Shown: positions 46,097-53,676 of the stretch, piece after piece
Position numbering within the stretch: position 1 is the stretch's first letter
Layout of the letters: every line of letters starts with the position of its first letter
Assembly: GCA_022766945.1 (NCBI GenBank)
Contig: JALEOU010000053.1
Coordinates: 16,332-80,331 of the forward strand
DNA from: Fusicatenibacter sp.
GTDB taxonomy: Bacteria > Bacillota > Clostridia > Lachnospirales > Lachnospiraceae
Reading direction: 5' to 3'
DNA: 64,000 nt
Position numbers and translations under genes: made by a program
The notes under the pieces: generated by a model
Database searches by the model: none
What the model was told of the DNA's origin: nothing
The model's input: the letters and a program-made list of their open reading frames with translations, nothing else

Positions 46097-46735
46097 ATGA
46101 AGACTATCATAACGATCGGCCGGCAATATGGAAGTGCCGGACATTCCATTGGTAAAATGTTAGCTGATGATCTTGGAATCAAGTATTATGACAAGGAACT
46201 TTTGGAGCGTGCAGCAAAAGACAGCGGTCTCTGTCAGGAGTTATTTGAGAATCATGATGAAAAGCCCACAAACAGTTTTTTGTATTCTCTTGTCATGGAC
46301 AGTTATTCCTTCGGCTATGGTTCTACTATGATGGATATGCCACTGAATCAGAAAGTGTTTCTGGCACAGTTTGATGCGATCAAGAAAATTGCCGAGGATG
46401 GCCCGTGTGTTATTGTAGGACGCTGTGCAGATTATGCTCTGGAGGAAAATCCGAATGTGCTCAGCATCTTTATCAAAGCAGATATGCAGGATCGGATTCG
46501 CAGAGTTGCCAAAATTTATGACCTGAGTGACAATAAAGCAAAAGAGAAAATTAACAAAACAGACAAACAGCGAGCAAGCTATTATAATTATTATACCAGC
46601 AAGCGCTGGGGAGAGGTTGACAGCTACGATCTTTGTCTGAACAGCAGTCTGTTTGGCATTGACGGCACAGTAGATATGATCAAACAGGCAATCGAAGTGA
46701 AAGAAGCCGGAATTCGGAAGATTTTTTCTGTATAA
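46097..46735 (+). CDS. Cytidylate kinase-like family protein (copy 1)
   Basis: The 212-residue protein starts at ATG 46097 after AAAGGAGCGG. It has a P-loop related to CMP kinase, ITIGRQYGSAGHSIGKMLA, followed by GIKYYDKELLERAA and a VIVGRCADYAL block. True cytidylate kinase (Cmk) differs in its NMP-binding insert, so this is the separate cytidylate kinase-like family, with unproven substrate. A longer frame from 45983 has no ribosome binding site. A second member lies at 52972-53586 on the other strand. Confidence 0.88.
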   Translation: MKTIITIGRQYGSAGHSIGKMLADDLGIKYYDKELLERAAKDSGLCQELFENHDEKPTNSFLYSLVMDSYSFGYGSTMMDMPLNQKVFLAQFDAIKKIAEDGPCVIVGRCADYALEENPNVLSIFIKADMQDRIRRVAKIYDLSDNKAKEKINKTDKQRASYYNYYTSKRWGEVDSYDLCLNSSLFGIDGTVDMIKQAIEVKEAGIRKIFSV

Positions 46736-46759
46736 ATGAGGTACGAAACACAGTCAGGA

Positions 46760-46806
46760 CTGCGGGCACTGATGGAATGCGTATTCCATCAGTGCCCGCA
46801 GTTTTT
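46760..46806 (+). terminator. Strong terminator with 19-bp perfect stem
   Basis: Arms at 46760-46778 and 46783-46801 are exact inverted repeats around GCGT, followed by TTTTT. It ends the cytidylate kinase-like gene and stands 4 bases before the end of the convergent TtcA-like gene. Confidence 0.92.
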
Positions 46807-46809
46807 CTG

Positions 46810-47547
46810 CTATGATCTTTTGCGGGGAATCCGTTCGGGCCATCCGGGAATGTTGCCATTGATCACGGCTGAAAACATACGCTCTTTAACACCTGGATTT
46901 TCCCGATTCAGTTTGACAAGCAGTTCCTTGACATACTGGCGTTTCGTATAACCGTCAGCAGGACAGGGACTTTTCTGTACCGGAAGCTGATATTTGTTGC
47001 GGAAACCAATCACGTCCGCTTCATCCACAAACATCAGCGGGCGAATAACCGTCAGATCCATTCGGTCAAGATAAGTCCGGGGAGAAAAAGAGTGAAAGCG
47101 TCCTTCATAGATAAGTGACATCAGCATGGTTTCAACGACGTCGTCTTTGTGATGCGCATAAGCCACTTTATTGCATCCTCTGGATTTTATTGCTTCATTG
47201 AGAGCACCTTTTCTCATTTTCGCACACAGGGAACAGGGATTTGCCTCTTTTCTTTCCTCAAAGATAATCTGACCAATCTGTGTTTTCACGATGGTGTACG
47301 GAATCTGCATTTCTTCGCACAAGGCCATAATTGGCCCCAAATCGAAGCCTTCAAACCCCAGGTCTACTGTTATAGCCTCAAGCTCAAAGTGCTTCGGATA
47401 AAAGCGTCTGAGACCATTGAGCGCATAAAGAAGTGTCAGAGAATCTTTGCCGCCGGAAATGCCGATCGCAATCCGGTCTCCTTCGTCAATCATCTGATAT
47501 TCATCTACAGCCTTTCTTGTCAGGCTTAAAAGCTGTTGTAATTTCAT
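46810..47547 (-). CDS. TtcA-family tRNA 2-thiocytidine synthetase-like protein
   Basis: The 245-residue protein belongs to the PP-loop ATPases. SGGKDS (31-36) is the ATP pyrophosphatase loop. CSLC near 107-110 and the Cys in SPCPADG supply possible cluster or catalytic cysteines, and AYAHHKDDVVETML is typical of TtcA/TtuA. TtcA puts sulfur on C32 of tRNA using an iron-sulfur cluster; whether this homologue does so is not proven. The ATG at 47547 has GGAG 9 bases before it. A consensus promoter with a dyad lies upstream. Confidence 0.88.
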   Translation of the reverse strand: MKLQQLLSLTRKAVDEYQMIDEGDRIAIGISGGKDSLTLLYALNGLRRFYPKHFELEAITVDLGFEGFDLGPIMALCEEMQIPYTIVKTQIGQIIFEERKEANPCSLCAKMRKGALNEAIKSRGCNKVAYAHHKDDVVETMLMSLIYEGRFHSFSPRTYLDRMDLTVIRPLMFVDEADVIGFRNKYQLPVQKSPCPADGYTKRQYVKELLVKLNRENPGVKERMFSAVINGNIPGWPERIPRKRS

Positions 47548-47580
47548 AACGGAATGACTCCTTTTCTTTAAAAGCATTCA

Positions 47581-47619
47581 TAATCAATTTATTATAATTG
47601 ATTAAGCAGTACTTGTAAA
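47581..47619 (-). promoter_or_regulatory. Promoter of the TtcA-like gene with overlapping dyad
   Basis: On the minus strand TTTACA (47619-47614) and TATAAT (47596-47591) are 17 bases apart. The perfect dyad TAATCAATT/AATTGATTA (47581-47589, 47596-47604) overlaps the -10 element. Confidence 0.6.
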
Positions 47620-47623
47620 TCCC

Positions 47624-47652
47624 TTGTCATAATGGAATTTGTCCGTTATAAT
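47624..47652 (+). promoter_or_regulatory. Sigma-A promoter of dtd
   Basis: TTGTCA (47624-47629) and TATAAT (47647-47652) with a 17-base spacer, about 50 bases before dtd and divergent from the TtcA-like promoter. Confidence 0.75.
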
Positions 47653-47702
47653 CGAAAGGGTTAAGAACTAATTGAAAATCGACGAAAACAGGGAGGACTT
47701 CT

Positions 47703-48143
47703 ATGAAATTTGTCATACAGCGTGTGAAAGAGGCCTCTGTCATGGTTGACGGGGAAGTGAAAGGAAAGATTCAGAAAGGCTATCTGGTACTGATTGGGAT
47801 CGGAAAGGGCGACAATGAACAGATTGCAGATAAATACCTGAAGAAAATGCTGGGACTTCGTATCTTTGACGATGAAAATGGAAAAACCAATCTCTCGTTG
47901 GCAGATGTGAATGGTCAGCTTCTGCTGGTATCGCAATTCACACTGTACGCCAACTGTCGTAAGGGAAATAGGCCCAGCTTCACGGATGCTATGGATCCTG
48001 TTCGGGCAGAAGAGCTGTACGAATACCTGATAAAAAAAGCAAGGGAACAGGTGCAGGTAGTCGAAACCGGGGTGTTTGGTGCGGAGATGGAAGTGAGCCT
48101 TGTGAACCACGGCCCGTTTACAGTTATCTTGGAAACTATATAG
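47703..48143 (+). CDS. dtd: D-aminoacyl-tRNA deacylase
   Basis: Dtd hydrolyses D-amino acids (and glycine mischarged on tRNA-Ala) from tRNA, protecting translation. The 146-residue protein carries the SQFTL motif (about 79-83) and the cross-subunit motif NHGP (near 137-140), where many relatives have N-x-GP. GGGAGG is 6-7 bases before the ATG. It heads a likely three-gene unit with a pseudouridine synthase and rsmH. Confidence 0.95.
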   Translation: MKFVIQRVKEASVMVDGEVKGKIQKGYLVLIGIGKGDNEQIADKYLKKMLGLRIFDDENGKTNLSLADVNGQLLLVSQFTLYANCRKGNRPSFTDAMDPVRAEELYEYLIKKAREQVQVVETGVFGAEMEVSLVNHGPFTVILETI

Positions 48144-48201
48144 TTTACATAAAATAATTATGTAAATTTACTGAGAATACAGGAAGGTGAGGTGTCTGAA
48201 A

Positions 48202-49128
48202 TTGTCGCATACACTGCAGCATATGATTTCCCTGGAAGAAAACGGCTGGACTGTTGAACAGGTGCTTTTGCGTTCCATGGGGCTTACCAGACGGGAGATC
48301 AGCCGTGGAAAGTTTAGTAAAGATGGAATTTGTTTGAATGGGATTCGCTGCAGAACCAGTGAAACTGTGAGTACCGGGTCGCGTTTGTCATTCCGCTGTT
48401 CGGATGATACGAAAAATGAAATACAAATGCCCGTCATTTCAAGCCCGATTCTTTATGAAGACGAGGATGTGATTGTTACAGACAAACCATCAGGTGCGGT
48501 CTGTCATCCTTCTCATGGGCATTATTTTGATTCCATCGCAGTACAGTGGGAAGATGATAAATCAGTGGGCGCTTCCTTGTCTCTTCGCTGTATCGGGCGG
48601 TTGGATAAGGATACATCCGGACTGCTTTTGCTGGCGAAAAACCGTCTGTCTGCAGCCAGGCTATCACGGCAGCGGGAGAGTGGAGTCTTACAGAAAGAAT
48701 ACACCGCGATTGTTCATGGGAATTTTGAAGCGGAGAAGGAGAAACTGGAGGATTGGATTTGTCTGCCGCTAAGACAGGAAACAGTCAGGATGCAATCAGA
48801 AAATAAGAATACCGGCGAAACCATTCTTCTTACGCGCATGGCAATTGGAATTCCCGGAGATGGAATGACGGCAAAAACACACTACCAGGTACTCTGTCAG
48901 GATCAGAACTATGCGCTTGTTCGTTTCCGTCTGGAGACGGGAAGAATGCATCAGATTCGTGTTCATATGGCGGCAATTGGTCATCCGCTTTTCGGTGATC
49001 CGATTTATGGAACAAAAATGGATGGCGGATACAGGGCAGCTCTTCATGCATCCCGGCTCTGCTTCGATCAGCCAATGACCGGGGAAAGAATCGAAATCAA
49101 CAGCTTTCGAATGCATATGTTCGATTAA
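48202..49128 (+). CDS. RluA-family pseudouridine synthase
   Basis: The 308-residue protein has an S4-like N-terminus (about 15-70) and the catalytic motif CIGRLDKDTSGLLLLAKN with the active Asp; GRMHQIRVHMAAIGHPL is the other conserved block. It is a second RluA-type enzyme besides rluD, with unknown target. The TTG at 48202, preceded by GGTGAGG, is preferred over GTG 48187. No ATG is near, so the start is uncertain. Confidence 0.88.
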   Translation: MSHTLQHMISLEENGWTVEQVLLRSMGLTRREISRGKFSKDGICLNGIRCRTSETVSTGSRLSFRCSDDTKNEIQMPVISSPILYEDEDVIVTDKPSGAVCHPSHGHYFDSIAVQWEDDKSVGASLSLRCIGRLDKDTSGLLLLAKNRLSAARLSRQRESGVLQKEYTAIVHGNFEAEKEKLEDWICLPLRQETVRMQSENKNTGETILLTRMAIGIPGDGMTAKTHYQVLCQDQNYALVRFRLETGRMHQIRVHMAAIGHPLFGDPIYGTKMDGGYRAALHASRLCFDQPMTGERIEINSFRMHMFD

Positions 49129-49155
49129 GCTGTATTTATCTATCAGGAGAGAAAA

Positions 49156-50214
49156 ATGGAAGAAAAGAAGGAACATAAACGTCGTGTCCGATATAAAGGC
49201 ACGCATCCAAGAAACTATAATGAAAAGTATAAGGAATTGAATCCGGAAAAATACAAAGACACGGTCGAAAAAGTGATACAGAAAGGCAGCACACCTGCAG
49301 GGATGCATATCCCGATTTGTGTCAGCGAAATACTGGAATTTTTGCAGATTCAACCCGGACAAAACGGACTGGACGCAACCCTTGGATATGGAGGGCATAC
49401 TGCAAAAATGCTGAAATGTCTGAATGGGAAAGGACACTTGACTGCGCTGGATGTGGATCCGATCGAAATGGAAAAGACGAGAAGACGTCTGACAGATCTT
49501 GGTTTTGGAGAAGATCTGCTGACAATCCTACAGAAAAATTTTGCCGATATAGATCAGGTTGCGCGGGAATATGGTCCTTTTGATTTTATCCTTGCGGATC
49601 TCGGAGTCTCTTCAATGCAAATTGATAATCCAATGAGAGGTTTTTCCTATAAATTTGATGGTCCGCTGGATCTTCGCCTGAATCCAAAGAGCGGAATTTC
49701 AGCTGCTGACCGGTTAAGAGAAATGTCGAGAGAAGAATTTGAAGGTATGCTGATTGAAAATTCGGATGAGCCCTACGCACCAGAGATTGCAAAAACGGTA
49801 TTTTCAACCCTGAAAAAGGGCGGTAAGATCGAAACAACTTTTGCATTCCGCGAATGCATCGAACGGGCACTGGCTTTTCTTCCGGAAAAAGAGAAGAAGG
49901 AGGCAGTCAAAAAGTCCTGCGCCCGTTGTTTTCAGGCACTTCGTATTGATGTCAATAATGAATTTGAAGTACTGGAAGCATTTCTGGAAAAACTTCCGGA
50001 TGCACTGTCACCAGGAGGACGTGCTGCCATTCTGACATTCCATTCAGGAGAGGACCGCCTTGTAAAAAAATCCTTTAAGGGACTGTATCAAATCGGTATC
50101 TACAGTGATTATTCCAAAGAGGTGATTCGTCCTTCCAGAGAGGAATGCATTCAAAACAGCCGTGCCAGCTCTACAAAAATGAGATGGGCAATTAAGACAT
50201 TCGATTCGGATTAA
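49156..50214 (+). CDS. rsmH: 16S rRNA (cytosine1402-N4)-methyltransferase RsmH, N-terminally extended
   Basis: RsmH methylates N4 of C1402 in the 16S rRNA decoding centre. The 352-residue protein has a basic N-terminal extension of about 45 residues (KEHKRRVRYKGTHPRNYN) before the usual MHIPICVSEIL start. DATLGYGGHT (SAM site), ILADLGVSSMQID, GPLDLRLNP and FHSGEDRLVKKSFK follow. It is not in the division/cell-wall (dcw) cluster, where the standard copy usually sits, so it may be a paralogue. It ends 4 bases into the convergent recombinase gene. Confidence 0.9.
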   Translation: MEEKKEHKRRVRYKGTHPRNYNEKYKELNPEKYKDTVEKVIQKGSTPAGMHIPICVSEILEFLQIQPGQNGLDATLGYGGHTAKMLKCLNGKGHLTALDVDPIEMEKTRRRLTDLGFGEDLLTILQKNFADIDQVAREYGPFDFILADLGVSSMQIDNPMRGFSYKFDGPLDLRLNPKSGISAADRLREMSREEFEGMLIENSDEPYAPEIAKTVFSTLKKGGKIETTFAFRECIERALAFLPEKEKKEAVKKSCARCFQALRIDVNNEFEVLEAFLEKLPDALSPGGRAAILTFHSGEDRLVKKSFKGLYQIGIYSDYSKEVIRPSREECIQNSRASSTKMRWAIKTFDSD

Positions 50215-51290
50215 TTGTCCATCTCATCAGATAGTTCTTCCCGAAGACGGACGGCTGTGGCAGCCTTTCGCCGCCTGGCATCATCCATGGCAGCATAATG
50301 CCGCTTTGTCGTGTTTACATCCTTGTGGCCGAGCACATCGGCTACAAGGTAGATATCACCGGTTTCCTGATATAAGGTGGTTCCATAAGTACTACGCAGC
50401 TTATGCGGAGTTATTTTTTTGGTCGTGGTAATATGATGCGCATACTTTTTCACAAGATTCTCCACGGTCTTGACATTGATCCGTCTTCTTTGGGAGGAAT
50501 AGAAGAGCGCATGTTCATGACCGGCAAGCGGTGTGATTGTGCTGCGCACTTCCATATATTTTTTCAGGGCATCAGCCACTTCGGAACCGAAATAAACAAT
50601 CATTTCGTTTCCACCTTTTCGAAAAACTTTAATTCCATTGTTTTTGAAATCCACATCTTCGATATCAAGACCTACGCATTCAGAAACACGAATACCTGTT
50701 CCAAGCAGGAGCGTGATAATTGCAATATCCCGTTCTTTTGTTTTTTCATAATAAGCTCTCTGGTGTTGGTTCAGCTGATCGCCGCAGGATTCTACAAAGT
50801 CCAGAAGATCAGCCACTTCATTTGGTTCCAGACGAATAATTTCCTTCTCATGGAGTTTCGGCATATCAACCAGAAGCGTAGGATTGGTCTCAATCAGTTC
50901 TTTCTTATAATAGTAGGTATAGAAGGTACGAAGAGACGATAGTTTTCGTTTCAGACCTTTTTCACCATTTGTAGTGAATTCGTCATTGGAGCCGACATAA
51001 GCCTTCAGATATTCCACATATTCCTCGATATCAAGTGCAGTAACCTGATCCAGCACAGTTATAGGAAGATCTTTCATGGTATAATCGGAAAATGTGGGAT
51101 TCTCGCTTAACAGAAACTGGAAAAAGATCCGCAGATCATAAGCATATTTGATTCTGGTACTTGTGGATGTGGTAGTGCTGATTCCACGAAAAAAATCAGA
51201 AGCAAAAGAGGGGAGCGTCTTTAGAACTTCACGGAGTTTCAGTGTGTTATCCATATCTGTTTTTTCATGGTAAGTTAGTTTCTGACTCAT
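50211..51290 (-). CDS. Tyrosine recombinase, Xer-like
   Basis: The 359-residue protein has an N-terminal SAM-like DNA-binding domain and a C-terminal phage-integrase domain. Active residues seen are Arg in GTGIRVSE, Lys near FRKGGNEM, His and Arg in HKLRSTYG, His in GHKD, and Tyr in HYAAM. It resembles chromosomal XerC/D-type recombinases and stands among housekeeping genes, without att repeats or phage genes nearby, so it is probably a resident recombinase rather than a mobile-element integrase. The ATG at 51290 has AAAGG upstream. Confidence 0.88.
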   Translation of the reverse strand: MSQKLTYHEKTDMDNTLKLREVLKTLPSFASDFFRGISTTTSTSTRIKYAYDLRIFFQFLLSENPTFSDYTMKDLPITVLDQVTALDIEEYVEYLKAYVGSNDEFTTNGEKGLKRKLSSLRTFYTYYYKKELIETNPTLLVDMPKLHEKEIIRLEPNEVADLLDFVESCGDQLNQHQRAYYEKTKERDIAIITLLLGTGIRVSECVGLDIEDVDFKNNGIKVFRKGGNEMIVYFGSEVADALKKYMEVRSTITPLAGHEHALFYSSQRRRINVKTVENLVKKYAHHITTTKKITPHKLRSTYGTTLYQETGDIYLVADVLGHKDVNTTKRHYAAMDDARRRKAATAVRLREELSDEMDN

Positions 51291-51356
51291 AGCAATTAGC
51301 CTTTCTGTTAAAAACACCCGGAAACAGGCAAATCGGGCAGAAAATAATCAATACAT

Positions 51357-51390
51357 AACTATTCGGAAAACGCAGGTTTTTCGAATAGTT
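51357..51390. repeat. Near-perfect dyad upstream of the recombinase gene
   Basis: AACTATTCGGAAAA (51357-51370) and TTTTTCGAATAGTT (51377-51390) match at 13 of 14 positions around a 6-base centre. It lies in the lexA/recombinase spacer; a T-run is lacking, so an operator or recombinase site is as plausible as a terminator. Confidence 0.7.
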
Positions 51391-51495
51391 AAAGAGAACT
51401 TCCCGCCATTCACCGGATATTCCGAATGTTTGAATTCTTACAAATATCTCTGTTTTGATGAATGTTTTGAATCAGCTGATCGATCCTCAGAGTTT

Positions 51496-52161
51496 TCAAA
51501 ACATAAATCTGAGAACACCAATGACTTTTCCAAGAATCTGCAGATCCTGCTGAACGATAATCGGATCCATGGAATCATTTTCCGGCTGCAGTCTGAAATA
51601 GCCATTTTCCCTGTAAAAAGTCTTGACTGTCGCTGAATCATTTACCATAGCAACAACTTTTTCTCCATTTTGTGCAGTCGACTGTTGTTCTACAAGAACA
51701 TAATCGCCGTCGAGAATTCCTGCATTGATCATTCTTTCGCCTTTTACTTTCAACATAAAGGTTTCTGCGTTCGGCAAACGATCTACCGGCATGGGAAAAT
51801 ATCCTTCAATGCGTTCCACAGCAAGCAAAGGTTCCCCTGCAGCAACTTTACCGATCAAGGGAACCTGAACTACCTCTGTTTCAGATGCGGTATCCTCGGA
51901 TGCAATCCCCTGAATTGCACCAATGCGGCCTGTATGAAAGCCTTCATCACAGATCTCAATGGCTCTTGGCTTTGTGGCATCCCGTTTGATATAGCCTTTC
52001 CGCTCCAGCGTCTCCAGATGTGCATGTACGGATGACGTGGAACGCAGCGAAACCGCTTCACAGATTTCACGTACGGATGGCGGAAATCCGCGAAGTAAAA
52101 TCTCCTGTTTCAGATAATCAAGAATTTGTTGTTGTTTTGCAGTTAATTTATCTCCAGCCAT
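51496..52161 (-). CDS. lexA: SOS repressor LexA with Arg replacing the catalytic Ser
   Basis: LexA represses DNA-damage genes until RecA-stimulated self-cleavage. The 221-residue protein has the winged-helix DNA-binding domain (1-70, with PPSVREICEAVSLRSTSSVHAHL read in parts). The cleavage site is Ala108-Gly109 (GKVAAGEP) and the catalytic Lys is 180 (DSATVKTF). The nucleophile segment, normally G-(D/E)-S-M, reads GERM: residue 143 is Arg (AGA at 51735-51733). Such a protein should bind DNA but not cleave itself. GGAGG lies 7 bases before the ATG at 52161. It is divergent from a YneA-like gene, sharing an SOS-box region. Confidence 0.93.
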   Translation of the reverse strand: MAGDKLTAKQQQILDYLKQEILLRGFPPSVREICEAVSLRSTSSVHAHLETLERKGYIKRDATKPRAIEICDEGFHTGRIGAIQGIASEDTASETEVVQVPLIGKVAAGEPLLAVERIEGYFPMPVDRLPNAETFMLKVKGERMINAGILDGDYVLVEQQSTAQNGEKVVAMVNDSATVKTFYRENGYFRLQPENDSMDPIIVQQDLQILGKVIGVLRFMF

Positions 52162-52342
52162 ATGTTTAACCTCCAAAATTTGAAATAAAGCATCTATTCC
52201 TGCTGAACGTTGAAATAGTTATAGAACAGCAGTTTGTTACAATAAATTTACAGAATTCCTTTTAATCCTATTCTCATATATCTTAACATAATCACAATTA
52301 GAAATCAAACATATTTTCCCGAAAATTTGTTCGTTTTTCCTG

Positions 52343-52398
52343 TTGACAAACATTTGTTCTTCTATTATAATGAACATATATTCGAAGAACAAATGTTC
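52343..52398. promoter_or_regulatory. Overlapping divergent lexA/yneA promoters with SOS boxes
   Basis: On the plus strand TTGACA (52343) and TATAAT (52366-52371) have a 17-base spacer, a full consensus promoter for the yneA-like gene. On the minus strand TTGTTC (52392-52387) and TATAAT (52369-52364) have 17 bases for lexA; the two -10 elements overlap in ATTATAAT. LexA-box-like GAAC-N4-GTTC sequences are GAACAAATGTTC (52387-52398), AAACATTTGTTC (52348-52359) and GAACATATATTC (52372-52383, weaker). Confidence 0.75.
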
Positions 52399-52454
52399 TT
52401 GCTTCTCTTCCACTATTTCGATCCTTTCAAAGCACGGTACGGGGGTATTTACAA

Positions 52455-52820
52455 ATGAAAAAGACAACAACATCTTTAAGAACAAAAAGAAAAATTCAGA
52501 AAAGAAACAACAGAATCAAGGCTGTGGCTGCTCTCCTGTCAATCCTGATCGTCGTATTGCTGATTGTTATCCATTTTACACCACAGGAAACACAAGCTGA
52601 CAGTGCGCCGAAGGCTCCTACTTATAAGTACTATACAAGTATTCGTGTAGAGCACGGAGATACACTCTGGGATATTGCGAAAGAATACAGGACTGAGGAA
52701 TATAACAGTATTCAAAGCTATATAGAAGAGGTGAAAACCATGAATCACCTTACTTCTGACAAAATAACAGATGGTATGTATCTGTCCATTCCCTATTATT
52801 CGACAGAATACAAAGCCTGA
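52455..52820 (+). CDS. yneA: YneA-like LysM cell-division suppressor
   Basis: The 121-residue protein has a basic tail, one membrane segment (about 24-38) and an extracytoplasmic LysM domain (about 58-115) beginning IRVEHGDTLWDIAKEY. In B. subtilis YneA has the same plan, is encoded divergently from lexA, and blocks division during SOS. Here the position, size and SOS boxes agree, so the call rests on context as well as domains. GGGGG precedes the ATG. A terminator follows. Confidence 0.85.
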   Translation: MKKTTTSLRTKRKIQKRNNRIKAVAALLSILIVVLLIVIHFTPQETQADSAPKAPTYKYYTSIRVEHGDTLWDIAKEYRTEEYNSIQSYIEEVKTMNHLTSDKITDGMYLSIPYYSTEYKA

Positions 52821-52898
52821 GTGTGGATATGAAAAGAACAGCGGTTCTGCCACAAATGATGATTACCACTCTCTTTTCGTATCTGCCAAAACATAAGC

Positions 52899-52938
52899 CC
52901 GGCGGGAAAAGAACCCTATTCTCCCGCCGGACTTTTTT
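52899..52938 (+). terminator. Rho-independent terminator after yneA-like gene
   Basis: CCGGCGGGA (52899-52907) pairs with TCCCGCCGG (52922-52930), followed by six T. The convergent kinase-like gene ends 34 bases later. Confidence 0.85.
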
Positions 52939-52971
52939 GAGTATTCTTTTCAAAAGCTGTAACTCATTCTT

Positions 52972-53586
52972 TTACAGATTAAATTTTCTTCGGATGGCTG
53001 TTGCTAGAAAGTCTGCTGTTCCATCCACACCCAGGAAACTGCTGTCAATTAAAATATCTTTGTGATTTTTATCATCTGGTTTGTATCCGGCATATTGCAT
53101 GTGATAGGAATCTCTTGCTTCATCTACTGCAACGATCATTCTTCTGGCCTCATTGATTTCCATATTCAGATCCTTGACACAATGTTCCACTCTCACTTCG
53201 TATGGCGCATAAATATAAATATGTACAGCATTATCCATTTCTGACAGGATAAAGTCAGAACATCTTCCAACAATCACGCAGGTATCTTTTTCCGCCAGAA
53301 ATCGGATGATATTCTGCTGTGCCTGAAATATCTCATCCTGCTTTGTGCTGGTTCCTTTGCCGAGCGGATACATCATTCTGGAAAATGGATTGACCGTTAC
53401 TTTCTTTGCAGTTTCTTCTTCCTCATTGACAACAGATATGGGGAGGTTCAGCTTTTTAGCTGCCTGATCAACGATATCCCTGTCATAATATTCAATTCCC
53501 AGTTTCTCGGAAATTTTTTTGGCGATGGGCCGTCCAAGACTGCCGAATTGCCTGGTTATTGTAACCACATACTTACTCTTACTCAT
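52972..53586 (-). CDS. Cytidylate kinase-like family protein (copy 2)
   Basis: The 204-residue protein is related to the gene at 46097. It has the loop ITRQFGSLGRPIAKKISEKL, then YYDRDIVDQAAKKL and VIVGRCSDFIL. Substrate is unknown. The ATG at 53586 has AAGGAG 8 bases upstream, and a promoter (TTGACT/TATGTT, 17-base spacer) lies at 53661-53633 on the minus strand. The second half differs considerably from copy 1, so the duplication is old. Confidence 0.88.
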   Translation of the reverse strand: MSKSKYVVTITRQFGSLGRPIAKKISEKLGIEYYDRDIVDQAAKKLNLPISVVNEEEETAKKVTVNPFSRMMYPLGKGTSTKQDEIFQAQQNIIRFLAEKDTCVIVGRCSDFILSEMDNAVHIYIYAPYEVRVEHCVKDLNMEINEARRMIVAVDEARDSYHMQYAGYKPDDKNHKDILIDSSFLGVDGTADFLATAIRRKFNL

Positions 53587-53632
53587 AGTATGAACTCCTT
53601 GTGCATTCTCTTTGCGATGATTCACTAATTAA

Positions 53633-53661
53633 AACATAACTTGTCACTGGCAGGAAGTCAA
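53633..53661 (-). promoter_or_regulatory. Promoter of cytidylate kinase-like copy 2
   Basis: On the minus strand TTGACT (53661-53656) and TATGTT (53638-53633) are 17 bases apart, just after the nhaC stop. Confidence 0.6.
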
Positions 53662-53676
53662 GAGAAACTCAGTAAA

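Noticed and set aside
50211..51290. Phage or integrative-element integrase
   Set aside because: No tRNA, att repeats, relaxase, phage or cargo genes are nearby, and the flanks are housekeeping genes.
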